64,000 bases of DNA, from contig LUGG01000018.1 in NCBI GenBank assembly GCA_001683735.1, forward strand, positions 310,001 through 374,000, read 5' to 3'. The DNA is from Grifola frondosa (taxonomy: Eukaryota > Basidiomycota > Agaricomycetes > Polyporales > Grifolaceae). The translations under genes and the position numbers were made by a program. Position 1 is the first letter of the stretch. Each line of letters opens with the position of its first letter. The notes under the pieces are model-generated. The model worked only from the letters and a program-made list of their open reading frames with translations. It was not told the origin of the DNA and did not search any database. Positions 45,079-56,556 of the stretch are shown here, one piece after another.

Positions 45079-48000
45079 GGATATGAAGATAACTCTAGGT
45101 GGACTGAGACGAGGGAAGCGAATGTATATTTTGATAAGTTTAGGGATCTGAAAAGCGGAGGGGACGTTGGGGTAGGGGAGAAGACAGGTCGGTACGCGAT
45201 AATTCAGCGGAATCCGAGTGTCGAGAAGAGGGACGTTGTAGGTGGGGGAGATGGTGAGGAGATGGAGCTGGACCAGTCGCGAGCTGCGCTCAGCGTACGG
45301 AGATGCTGCTTGGGTTGTTTGAGGTGGTGGGTGGTTCGGGATAGTACTTGCAGAGGAGTAGGCGGGTTGGAGAAGCCGTCAAGGGTCGCGAGATCTGGGG
45401 GAAAAATGGTAACAGTCAGCGCACGGTGAGCACGACGATGGTGAGCAGAGGCGGGACGGTAGCTGCGACGAAGAGACGTACAACAAGCGGTATCCTTGGG
45501 TCGGCAGGGGTAGCGGAGGGGAGAGAGCAAGAGGGAGGAGGAGGGTTGGACGGAGAGAGCGTTCAAACTTGGACCATGGACAGAGGGCGACCTAGGGCGA
45601 GCTCCACTTGTCCGACTCTCTCACCATCCTACATTTATCTATCCCTCGGCTATTCCCGGTCCTCTTGCCTCTTTCGGTCATGTCAACCTCCACCGACGCC
45701 GCCAGCCACAGCAAGCCTCTTCCAGCCACCAGTCTCACCCAGCCGCCATCGCCACACCGTTGCCAGCAACTCTCCCTGTTCACCGCGCAGAGCCGTTCTC
45801 TGTCTCCCTCCGTCTTCCATCTTTTTCGCAGAGCAATGCCCTGCACCGCCAACGCTTCTTGATCACGCGCTCACTTTCGTAACATTTTTGCTTCCCTTCC
45901 TGGATGCTCTGATGTCTGCCTTTGCCCGACCAGGTTCATCACCTTCCTCCTCCACGGCCTCCCCCATCTCCTTCTTCCCTTCTTGTCTTGGTGCACTGAC
46001 GTCCTATTACTTTTAGCGCCATCATCGTCACCGTTCCTGTCAATTCCTGGCTTTTGCTTCCGGTTCTCCTTCCACGCAACCGTCGCAACCGTCTTCCCGC
46101 CTCCGACCCGTCTCCCTCCACGTCTACTCGTCCTGTGTTCGATGCTACCTCTCGCCATGACCGACACTGTTCCGCCCCACTCGGCGCCCCAGCTTTTACT
46201 CATTCCGTCACCGCCACCAACTTTATCACCCACCACGTATGTTCTTTCGCGTTCTCGGCTCGAGTCAACTAACCTCGACATTGCCTCTTCCGGAATTCCG
46301 AATTTGTCAACACCTCGCTGTGGTCTCTCATGTCTTATCTCTACTAACCGCATCGTGGCCTTACCGGTTATGGATCAATGTCATGAATCACCGTCATGAA
46401 TCACCGTTATGAATCACCGTCGGTCGTATCAGTCCATATGGCGTCTCCATCTTCGATCCATGTCCCCTCTGTACCCAATAGATCTTCAGTAAGCCATCGA
46501 ATTCATTGCGTGACCCCGTCATCATGCATGAGTACTGAGTATCAGCGCGTGCTCAGCTCTTGGCAATATTCAATCTCGTTTCGTCTCGGAATCTGTCATT
46601 CTGCCTCCAATTGCATCAGATCGCTCGGTCTTTCTCCCCATCTCTTAGCATCTCTTTTCAATTTCTCTCGCTAATTGACTCAAGATCTGCAAACCATGCA
46701 TGCCACGCTCAGATGACACCATTGTCATATCTCGATCGACATATTCTCGTCTTCCTCCCCTCGCCGTCCGCTGCCCTCGAGCGGACTTCCGGTCGTCGAA
46801 TGCACATGCACTCCTCCTTCTAATGTGAGCTCTGTTCCGAATCTCCCGGTTCCTTTCTTCTCCCCTCGGTCGCTCGCTCCATCGGCTATTTTTGCGCTCC
46901 CGAATCCTGCCGCGCTCGACAGCAAATCACCGCCCTGTACGCTGCGACTGTTTCCAGTTCTGTCTCTGGGCTTTCGCGTATCTCTTCGCACGCATAGGTG
47001 CTCAGGGTCGAGTGGCCGTATTCTTGCTCCTCTGGCATTACTTGCCAGCTCCTCTGTGCGGTACTAACAAAATACTATCGTATATTTCCGGTGACTTCAC
47101 GCATGGACAGATCTCCAACGGTACATCTTTCCGCTGGACGATCCCAACTGTATCTCCCGCCCCGACGATACAAAATTATCTTCGTTCCGGCAAATAAACA
47201 CACAGCACCATAACCGATGCATTCCCTGACTCTGACTCCGAACTCGCAACCGTACCGCAAGGCCACAATGCTCAGTGCCATTTAAAGATGACACCGACCA
47301 GATCTCTTCGTTCGAGCTCCGGGCCGCCGTCATCGGCGCGCGCCGCTCCTCCGCCGATGACCCCCTCCCGCAAATGGAAGACTGCACCTCTCAAGCCCAT
47401 CACCATGGCTTGAAATATTCAAATTCCGCATGCTCCCTGCCGCCCCTCGAAATTTTAATATACCGCAACATCATTTCTGCTCTAGCAGAGGCACCGCTGC
47501 GACGGTCGTTGATGGCGGGGCACGTCTTCCGCCGTTCTCATGCTGCGTATCTCTGTGCGCTGGTTGGTAGAAGATACGCATGTCGATCCCGCACCGGCAG
47601 ACGCGGTCGCTCTGATTCCCGGCCCAGCACTGCTGCACAATCAGCAGCCACACGCGTGCGTGATACGCGAGCTGACACACAATTGCACAGATCCCCAGAA
47701 TGTTCTTGACTGATTTTCACACTCGCCTCGCATGGCCCGCCTTACGATGGCGAGATTGCGTCTATCGTATTAAGATGGCGGGTTAGCGTACTTCCAGCTG
47801 GAGATCGCGTCCATGTGCATCCGCCACAATTGTGAGGCCTTTCAGTATAAAACCGGCAGTTCCGATCGACGATGGTGCATCGTCGGTCGGATTGGCAACC
47901 ACGCCCCGACGGGCGGCAGGGCCGGCCCGCTGAGATACTAGCGGCATCGACCAGATCGGGCTCTCCCAGATCGAGAAGCACTGAACTACAGATGTTTTCG

Positions 48001-49063
48001 GTGGAAACATAAAAAATGATAGCTTTTGATACTACAAGGTTTTCACTAATATATTTAGTTTAAAATCCCTATATTTTCACAATGTCGCTATTGGAAACAC
48101 TTGTAAATCCCCACAGTGTGAGTTCGTTCGTCTCTTTTCTCCCTGATCCTCTAACCGCTGCCATGTGTCCTGATGATTGACGTCCTGTAGATAAAGGCCC
48201 CGTGACAATAGTTTTCCCTAGGCTTTTATCGGTTAATTCAGGGCTCGGCGTGCAGAAGCGATCAAGATTCGAGTAGCTTTCAAGATCCTTTGAGGCACTT
48301 GGGTTCCGGAAGGGTTATACAAGGTACGACAATTTATTTGAGGCATCTGCCGAATAGGATTCACCATCTAGTAGTCCTTAGACTTCGTAGCCAATACAAC
48401 CGCTGTCCCGGAGTGGTCAAGTGCGCATTATGCCGAATTTCCTCTGCGGCTAAACGTAATTTGAAGCTTATTCACTGCTGCTGCTGTGTCTTCAAAAACC
48501 TCCGGGAGTATATAGACGATCGTCCCACCTTGCTCTAGCCTCAGAGGTCTGCTGTTCGTCGAAGCGCGACAGTTATGGCAAGTCGTCATGTGAGCTCGCA
48601 TCCAGTAGAAGTATGAATCTGGATTTCCCTGGACGCTTGAAGGTCATCACAACGAGCTCGGAACGTGATGAGACGTCGGTGGGCATTCCCTGCAGTACTC
48701 TTTGCTCAAGGATGCTGCATTACATAAGTTAGTACGTCTTTCTATGCATAACTTTCGTTGATAAATTTGCCCCCATTCTTCATCAATTGTGAAACGATTA
48801 TCCACAGGGATCAAGGAATTAATACGACATTGCCTGGCGGGCTACGGGCGCTTGGTGTTCACAGTCCTAATACTTGTATTGTGATAACAGGTGATAACAT
48901 GGATTGCTACAATGTATCATCACTGTCAACAGCGCGACATCAATCGTTTCTTTGCGGCCTTGCGACGATCATGGCTATATCGGCTCAAGCGACACGAGTA
49001 ATCATTTTTTCCGACCCGAGTTAGTGGCGGTGCGTCACCGCCTCTTAGCAGCGCGATACCAAC
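45079..49063. other. CT-rich upstream region and unassigned sequence
   Basis: From 45.6 to 47.2 kb the plus strand is pyrimidine-rich, as fungal leaders often are. Two candidate starts are seen: MSTSTDAASHSKPLPATS at 45,680 and MTDTVPPHSAPQLLLIPS at 46,158, the second followed by a GTATGT donor and a CTAAC branch-like motif. Neither leads to a recognisable protein. A minus-strand hydrophobic stretch near 47,700-47,600 (ILGICAIVCQLAYHARVWLL) could be a membrane-protein exon. No gene can be defended. Confidence 0.35.
46383..46421. repeat. Three tandem 13-bp units
   Basis: ATGAATCACCGTC occurs three times in a row (the middle copy ends in T). It is upstream of no clearly defined gene. Confidence 0.7.
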
Positions 49064-50228
49064 GTGGCAGCGACAGGTTCAACGTCTCTCAGCCCAGAAC
49101 GTCCATTTCTAAATGTCATTCCCGCGCTGGACGCGGAGCTCGTGAGCGCGGTGCTCGCGGCCCCGCCGTTCGTTACCGTCGAGGGCGTCTTCAACATTCG
49201 CGATTTCGGTGGGTACACGACCGCCGCAGGCGCGCGCATCCGCCCGCTGCACCTGTTCCGCTCGGGGGAGCCGTCGCGGATCACGGCGGCGGGGCACCGC
49301 GCAGCTGCGCGCGCTCGGCATCACGACCGTGTTTGACCTCCGGGCGGCGCAGGAAATCGCGAAGTACCGCAGCGCGAACGCGGCGATCGAGGGCGTGGAG
49401 TTTGTACAAGCTCCGATGCTCGAGGAGACAATGGACCCTGTCGGGATCGCGGAAAGGTGCGATAGATTTGGGTTCGTCCTCGCAGACCTAGGGAGGACTG
49501 ATCGCGGTACTTGTTGACGCAGGCTCAAGGACTTTGCGAAGGATGAAGCCGAGGTAGGTACTATCTGCGAAGAGCGCGGACGCTTTGTTAAATTGCTCTG
49601 CTGGTTCTTTCACCTTCAGGCATTTCTGAAGCTATATACGCACATCCTCCAAACAGCAGGGAAAGCTTTGGAAGTTGTTCTGATCCACTTGCGTGATAGA
49701 CCGGGCGAGCCTTGCTTATTGCATTGCACGGGTATGATTGTGGCCTTGTCCTATCATGGCCTGATTCGAAATTTATTTTGGTCCCAGCGGGGAAAGACAG
49801 ATCTGGCATCTTTGCTGCAGTCATTCTGATGGTATGTAGCAATTAATCTGCGAATCATCAGACTAATATGCTAACGTTCAATGGATAAAGCTACTTGGGG
49901 CAAATGATGAAGACATCGTCAACGGACTATGCGCTGACCACCATCGGACTCCAGCCGGTCCTTCCATTGCTCGCGTTGCGTTTCCAAAAGGAGAGCCCAT
50001 TCCGCGACAATTGGGAAGGTACGCTCAACATGGTGACCGCAAGGTGCATATCATGCGCCCGTTTGGGATTCATGCTGATCGCCGCTGCCCGCGATACACC
50101 TCAGACAATGCATGCAACCCTTGGCGTCATACGTGATAAATTTGGCGCATCGAGGAATATCTGCGAAACATACTGCATTGACGCATGGCGACTTTGCGCG
50201 GATTCGGACGAACCTGCTCGTGTCATGA
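49064..50228 (+). CDS. Atypical protein tyrosine phosphatase (Y_phosphatase3 / PtpB-like)
   Basis: Removes phosphate through a cysteine phosphoenzyme, presumably in the cytosol. The N-terminus has FVTVEGVFNIRDFGGYTTAA and HLFRSGEPSRITAAG, then LRALGITTVFDLRAAQEIAK. The catalytic loop HCTAGKDRSG (H-C-x5-R) is formed across the 56-bp intron at 49,732-49,787. Other introns are 49,554-49,619, 49,832-49,890 and 50,044-50,104, all GT-AG. After the loop come LLGANDEDIV and DYALTTIGLQPVLPLLALRF, and the end is DFARIRTNLLVS with stop TGA at 50,226. Single-base shifts at GGGG near 49,291, GG at 49,924 and TT near 50,190 are all in homopolymers. The first codon in frame is GTG at 49,064, with a stop shortly upstream, so the start may be mutated, miscalled or in an unseen exon. 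Confidence 0.82.
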
Positions 50229-53200
50229 AGCATATCTTGTAGCCGAATTTCTGACATCGTCTGATTGTTGAGTGGTACGCAACGTGGCTGAATATGATGG
50301 TGCGGGCAATGAAGCATATTTCTTTTCCCCAAAAATTATCAGAACAACAAATCAATGCATTACGCCGACCCGTGGCCCAGATTCGGTAGCCTTCGCGCTC
50401 TCAAAAACAATTTATCCAGCTGGCGACGAATCGGCGAACATTCAGCGTCAGCTGTTTGGCGTTTAGTTGCCGAATAAGGAGTCTCTGCTACTCTGCTTTG
50501 TAACCGCCACTGTACGTCTCCGCGGAGAGAGCCAAGTTCCATCTCGTCGATTACCTCGCACGATCAGGAACAAATGGCTGTGCACCTATTTGCTGGACTC
50601 GATATAGATCCGAAGTAACCGCAGCTGGGACTAGACCGGCTGCAATGCCATAGAACCATTCCACAGCTCGAAGACAGCTAAGTAATCTATAGCACAGGCT
50701 TCCCTGCTTACGCTCGTGTGTAGGTGCCCTCGGAGTCGGTCACCGAATCGCAATATCTTACCTACTACAGGTATTTGCATTTGGAGGTAGAATGACAATG
50801 GGAAGCATTCTCCATGGTCATACCAAATGCATGAAGCCTGACCAACCGCTTAGATTTTCGACCACGACATCACGGCCAACTTTTCATTTAGAGGATGACC
50901 GTCGGTTCTCGAACATAATGCTGATGGACGATAAGCTCCTTGTACTCACAGGAGATCGCAAGCAAAGCGTCTATATTAATACTTGAATAAACGCAGCCTC
51001 CAACACTTTAGTAGTATGTAGCCCTTGCCACCATCACCAGTCAGGTGCTGATATCTTCGGGCTGGATATATGCCGACAGCAACAGTTCCTCCGAAATGAA
51101 TCGTGCACACACCTGCAACTCAGCATGGTCGGTCTATTGAGACGGAAGAACATTGCAGCCAAATTCAGCACAAAGATGTCCTATTTTGATATGACCGATT
51201 GCGCCGTGCGAGGCCACTGACGAACTTGGACCTCGTCAACCAATTTAAATGGAAACGACAAACCGAGGTCAGCTCCTGCGCGTGTCTCTCACCTTCATTT
51301 AGAGAATCTGGGGTTTGAATTTGTTACGTCTACATACGTGCTCTTTGGCGCTAGACACAGTGTTCTTAGCCGGCAATCTCCGTTATATGTTGAAAAGTTA
51401 CCAAGCTATCGCTGGACGACTGCCAGCTGCGAACGTCGGAGCGTTTTCCACGTTTTATTTTCGAGACTCGAGCCTAATAGTATAGGCTATGGAAATCTTG
51501 CCTGATTTTCGCTACATGCCTTCTTTGTTCAGAGTGCTATTACACGTCGTGGACACTGCTGCGACCTGGCCCGTAAGGTGAATCAATATTCGTCATATTA
51601 CCGAATTAGTTTTCTGCGGACTACAAGATGCGGCCATTCAAATTTCAGGTTCACCAGTCCATGATTGCCCTCTTATGCCACTGGTCACCGGTCACCAGTC
51701 AGTGCGCACCATCTCTTCTATGCTTCCAGTTTCAAATACTTTCATCTCTGGCACTCGCTACTATGTCGGATATTTGCAGTATTCTTGTTCCTTTTATACC
51801 AAACTTGACCGGAGAACTATTCTCCGTGATGGAATCCCGGTCCTCATTATAGGTAAATGGCATCTAAATATTCACGTCAGGAAGAGAAGTTTCGAGCTCT
51901 GTGCATGTGCGAATTACTTTCTGACGTGCTTGCAAACTTTAGTGACAACTCGGCGATTATGCCTCCATTCACGTACGTCCTCGTCAGTACCCTAGAATTT
52001 ATCCATGGATCACCGCGGTAATTAAGAGGGACGGATCAGCTACGTTCGTTTGCGGTTTGATCATATTCCCATATGCGTGGTATTTCAGCGCTCTAGCCAA
52101 AACTCTCTCACTCGAGTCATTTGCTCCAGAAGCACTTTGTTGGCATGCATGTCTTGTCTGACACATTTGTCGATCTGTTGCATCTCCGGCTACTTGCCAC
52201 CGAGACACTCCTGAGGTGCCCAAACTGCGCCGGTAAGAGTTCCATAATAGACACGTTGCCTCTGTTTATTTGTTAAGCTTTACCTTCTTTTCCATCCTGA
52301 CACTTGACAGATTTCGATCCACGACACAACTGTATCAGACGGCGTCTGATCATCTCTGAATGCTGCTGTGCACTATTGCATGTTCAAACGTTTACCCTTG
52401 GAATGTGAGTCTTGATGCAATACTACAGGGTCATGTATATACCGAGGACTGAATAGCGATTCGAACCCTTCTTGATGTGATCGGACGTTCGACGCATCGA
52501 GTCACCAAATCAAAATAGATACTGCATTTAGCAAATTCATATTCATAACCTATACGTGTCCCAAGCACACATCATGGACGAGGGCCCGGCCTTCGACAAT
52601 TGTGTGGCGTACTCACAGGGTCTCGCAGAGTTACCTTCTACGAGGCTCCACAATGACCACCGCCTGGAAGACGTCGTCATATAGATGCACCAGCGAGACG
52701 AGCAACAGATCATCTTCACCAGCCCACCGTGTGCCTCTCCAACACGCCATTCCGCCCGTATTGGAATAGGCTCATGTTCAGCTTTCGTGGTGCGTGACGC
52801 GTCAGAACTCCGGTATGAGCACAGCACTGACACCACCTACCCGATAAAATGAGTAAAGACATCGACGATGGCGGCCGCAAGCTGCCTACGAGTGATGGGC
52901 CCATCATCCGTATACAGCTTGATGGGTCGGACCCACTCTTCATATGCTGGCCACGCACGACAGGATCGTCACTTTTATTGCAGGTAAGCAAACACAGGAA
53001 CGTACATATTTCGAGCCGCAGGGCATGGCGCCCAGTCCCGCTAAATACGTGATTTTCCGCGTCCTCTATGCACACCTCCTTGGGCATGGCCACGATATCG
53101 CGCATACGTACGCCGTATCCGTCAGGCGTGCCGCCGCCCATGTTGAACTCGATCGTTGGCAAGCGCAGCGCAGTCACGCAGCGCGCAGGGACGTACTGGC

Positions 53201-54178
53201 GTTGTGGCAGAAGGCTGCGATAGACGCAACCCAACTTTTCGCCAGGCTCGGGTACCATCCGGTGGCCTGTACGCGCAAGGTCGGGTCCAAATGAATGTAG
53301 ATTCGTGACATGGGATTTAGGGTGGAGATGTGAGTGCAAGTATTGGAATACGAACAAGTTTAAGCGTACGTACAGTTGTTGCTTGGTCACGTCCAAGCCG
53401 TGCCACATTCAGACCGAGTGGCTCTGGACATCCTAGATCCATTTAGTGCGGTGAACATTCAACATCAACATTTCTGATGAAAACGCTTCGAGGATTGTGT
53501 GCACAAATTATCACGGTGCGGAATGATGCCTCCGAACTTAAGCGTCACGTAACATTAATCTTTTGAATCGACCTCATCATACTCCATAAAACTGAGATAG
53601 AACCAAAATAATTGACGGCTCACTGTGTCATGAGTATCTTATGCAAATTTCGATTCCGAACCTCGATATCGCAAACGGTCGAAATTCACGCACGACTGAT
53701 GACAGACAATGTGTATTGCTGACTAGTAAGCATGATCCGAAAACTAGATAATTTAGCTCGGAAAAGTGCGAAAGGATAGGGCGTGGATGTAATGTGTCAA
53801 AGACGGGGAATGGCATAAGATTGGAAAGGCAAGAAAGGGGGATCTAGGACAAGGAAAGTACGTAGTAGCATGAATTATCCCGAAATTCGCTCAGCAGCGA
53901 CCAGACCGATTCTGATAACAACAAAAATGAAGTACTGTGTGTATGTGAAGTAAGGGGAAAACAAGGAGGGATGTCAGTACGAATACATCGAGTAGAATGC
54001 ATTCTAATCTGGGGGGGTCGGGTCAATTATTGGGTGATAAATTATGTGTCCAACCCCGAAAGAGACTCTTCGTCTGAACTCCTTCTAATGAGCGGAAGAA
54101 ATGTGTGAGTCCAAAACTCTAGTGACCATGGCTTCTATGCTTGCTTGCGAGGATAGCATAACGACGAGGAAGGGAACT
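50229..54178. other. Unresolved region between PTP and MFS genes
   Basis: A plus-strand stretch near 50,780-50,986 (TFHLEDDRRFSNIMLMDDKL then LVLTGDRKQSVYIN) has a beta-propeller feel and may be the relic of an F-box-type protein. The minus-strand open frame 52,716-53,408 (230 codons) and the plus-strand stretch 52,944-53,294 overlap, and neither shows a domain. From 53.4 to 54.18 kb I see only the downstream flank of the transporter gene. Confidence 0.35.
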
Positions 54179-56453
54179 CTAAGCTAAAGCGCGTTTTGAC
54201 TTGCTACGAACCCATTTTCCGTAGCGGTAGAACAGGTAGGGGATGGGAATCTGCGACGAACAAGGTCTATCATAGATACAGCGAGGCGAAGGACTCGACG
54301 AAACCAATGCAAGGAAATGAAAGCCCATGTTGTGGCTGCCCAGCCGTTGCCGAGATTGTGGAACATGGCGCTGATGAAAAGCGGCGTGGCGGCACCCAGG
54401 CCGGAACGAATGACGACCTTCGCGGCAAGCGCGGAGGCGACGTATCCAGGGAAAGCATCGATGATATAGGCGTTTGCAGAGAAGTATAGTACGACCACTG
54501 CAGACAGAGATTAGATTAAAGTACAGTGACGCAAACAGACTAGACTTACTTCCGAAGCCGAATGGGATACCCGCGGAGCAAGGACCAACCCAGTTGCCAC
54601 CTCCTGGCTTGACCGCCGGAGGGCTGGTCCAACCAAAGATGAACAAGGCTGAAGGAGAATGGTCAGTCGCTAGCCAATCGCCGCGACCAAGACGAGACTT
54701 ACCTATAGGAATGAACCAGCAGCCGATCATCATGCCGATGAGACGGTCCTCGGGATCTGCGTGTCCGCCCTTCTCTTGTGCTCTCCTGACGTAGTCCTTC
54801 TCAATGCGTGGTGTCACGAAAAGAGCAAGTCCGACGCCAATGAGCACGGAGCAGAACATCAGACCAGTAATACCGTCGTTGTAACCGTAGTCTTCACCGA
54901 AAACGATGGGGAAAGAGAAGAAGAAGGCGTACTACGGACAATATCAGAATGGCATGATATACAAGGGGACAAAATGGGGCTCACAAGTAGACCGTAAATC
55001 AGCGATGCGTAAGTTGACATAAGTGTAAGAATGGGTTCCGTAACAATCATTTCTGTCATGGGCCGTTAGCACGCTAAACTGGATCGCCGTGAAGTGGGGA
55101 GACATACGGAATGGACGAATCAGGGTCTCATGATGATATCTTTGAGAGACTTCCTGAAAAGTTCTTGCTCTGTCGTGATGTTGTTGTCGCCTGTCTCCAG
55201 ACGGAGACGAGCTGCACGCTTCGCAAGAATGGCAGGGGCAAAGGTCTCGGGATAGTTGCACAGACTGCGGTTATAACACCAGCGAAGATCATGTTCACCT
55301 GAAATACCGTTCAGAGATACTCGCGGACCATATCAATCGGGAACTCACCCAGAGAATCCACCGCCAGCCAATTGTTTCGCCGATAAAGCCACCGACGATA
55401 GGACCCAACACAGGTCCACTGCGAGAATGTATTAGCCGCCGCGAACAAAACATGACAAGACAAAGGTGACTGACCCGTAAGGTGCCGCAGCGAATAGAGC
55501 GATGGCGAAACCGCGCTCGTTGTTATCCCAAATATCGGCGATCGTGCCACCCGCCAATGCGAAAGGACCCGAGCCAAACAGTCCACAAAGGAAGCGACAG
55601 ACGAGAAGCGTGCCGATGTTTTTGGACAACGCACAGGGATGTTGAAGACTGTAAAGCGGGTTGGAAAATTACGCACCAAAAAAAACGACGAGTACTTACT
55701 GACGTACACAACTGACGGCGCAACCCACAGGGGCTTTCGGCCATACAACTCGCTCTAAACGTTGCTTGGTTAAGAAACGGTCGTTGTTAATTCTACTGTA
55801 AAAACGCACCATGGGAGCAAAGATGAGAGGTCCGATACCGAAACCGATGATCATGAGGGACACTGTCAGCGCTACTACGACCTCTGACACGTGGAAGGTT
55901 TCTTCGATGCCGCGGAAGTCGCCAGAGATGACAGCGGTGGCAAATGCGACCTGTACTACAGAGATAGCACAAACACCGGTAATATCTGGTGGAAGCTCGT
56001 CAGGACGTATCAGAAACAAGACAGGGGAGCGGGACCTACACCACTTGTAAAGATTACTCCAGTTACGTGGATCCTCAGGGTCATCGGGGAACCATGTTAC
56101 GAGCTTCATCTCCTTCAGCTGCATAGCCTTCTCTGGGTCCTGAAGAACGGCTGGCATCTTGAAGACATGAGAGGGTATTGGGCGCAGCGCAAGGTCAGCA
56201 GCGAGGTACCCTGTTTTGGAGGTCGTACGGTATTCATCGGTGAAGCCAGCGCGTTCAGTATCTGTTGTCTGGAAGGGGAAACTGAGATCTGGGCGCTGAG
56301 GGTCGTGGGTAGCAGTCGTGGTCGTCGGCCTGTCGTGGCCCTGTTCGTGTGACGAAAAGCGATATGACCTTTGGGAGGCTCATGTTGCTTCTCGGACTGG
56401 ATTTCTTCCGGGGAAGCAATGGTCGCTGTCTCACTCTGGGGTGCTGAAGCCAT
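54179..56453 (-). CDS. DHA1-type MFS transporter (polyamine/drug:H+ antiporter-like)
   Basis: Plasma-membrane 12-helix proton antiporter by family. It starts ATGG at 56,453 with a disordered N-terminus (MASAPQSETATIASPEEIQS). The linker LVTWFPDDPEDPRNWSNLYK follows, typical of TPO1/FLR1-like proteins. Then come GIEETFHVSEVVVALTVSLM, IIGFGIGPLIFAPM and SELYGRKPLWV (motif A loop), FLCGLFGSGPFALAGGTIAD, GPIVGGFIGETIGWRWILW, PILTLMSTYASLIYGLL, and the last helices to YRYGKWVRSKSKRALA. At least eight GT-AG introns of 50-60 bp are visible (for example after NLYKW and IFAPM). Single-base losses in short runs at 56,355-56,358 (T run), about 55,635 (TT), the loop before TLIRPF, and about 54,322 (GG) break the frame while all introns and helices stay conserved. 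Substrate cannot be inferred. Confidence 0.85.
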
Positions 56454-56546
56454 GGCACTAGAGTAAGAAAAAGGACTAAGCGACAAAAGAGAAACCGCAG
56501 GAGCAAAGCGGGGAGGAAGGAAATGCGAGCTACGCTCGCGGAGCAT

Positions 56547-56556
56547 GCATTATATA
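56547..56556 (-). promoter_or_regulatory. Probable TATA box of the MFS gene
   Basis: TATATAATGC on the minus strand, about 95-100 bases upstream of the ATG at 56,453. Position and orientation fit a fungal core promoter. Confidence 0.45.

Noticed and set aside
45348..46399. Long plus-strand open frames upstream of the bHLH gene
   Set aside because: Pyrimidine-rich low-complexity sequence, with several frames open on both strands and no domains or convincing splice pattern.
52440..52475. tRNA B-box-like GGTTCGAATC on the minus strand
   Set aside because: The flanking bases do not form a T-arm stem, and no acceptor or anticodon arms could be found.
52716..53408. 230-codon minus-strand open frame
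   Set aside because: No recognisable motif, overlaps open frames on the other strand, and lacks intron signals, so it is left in the unresolved region.
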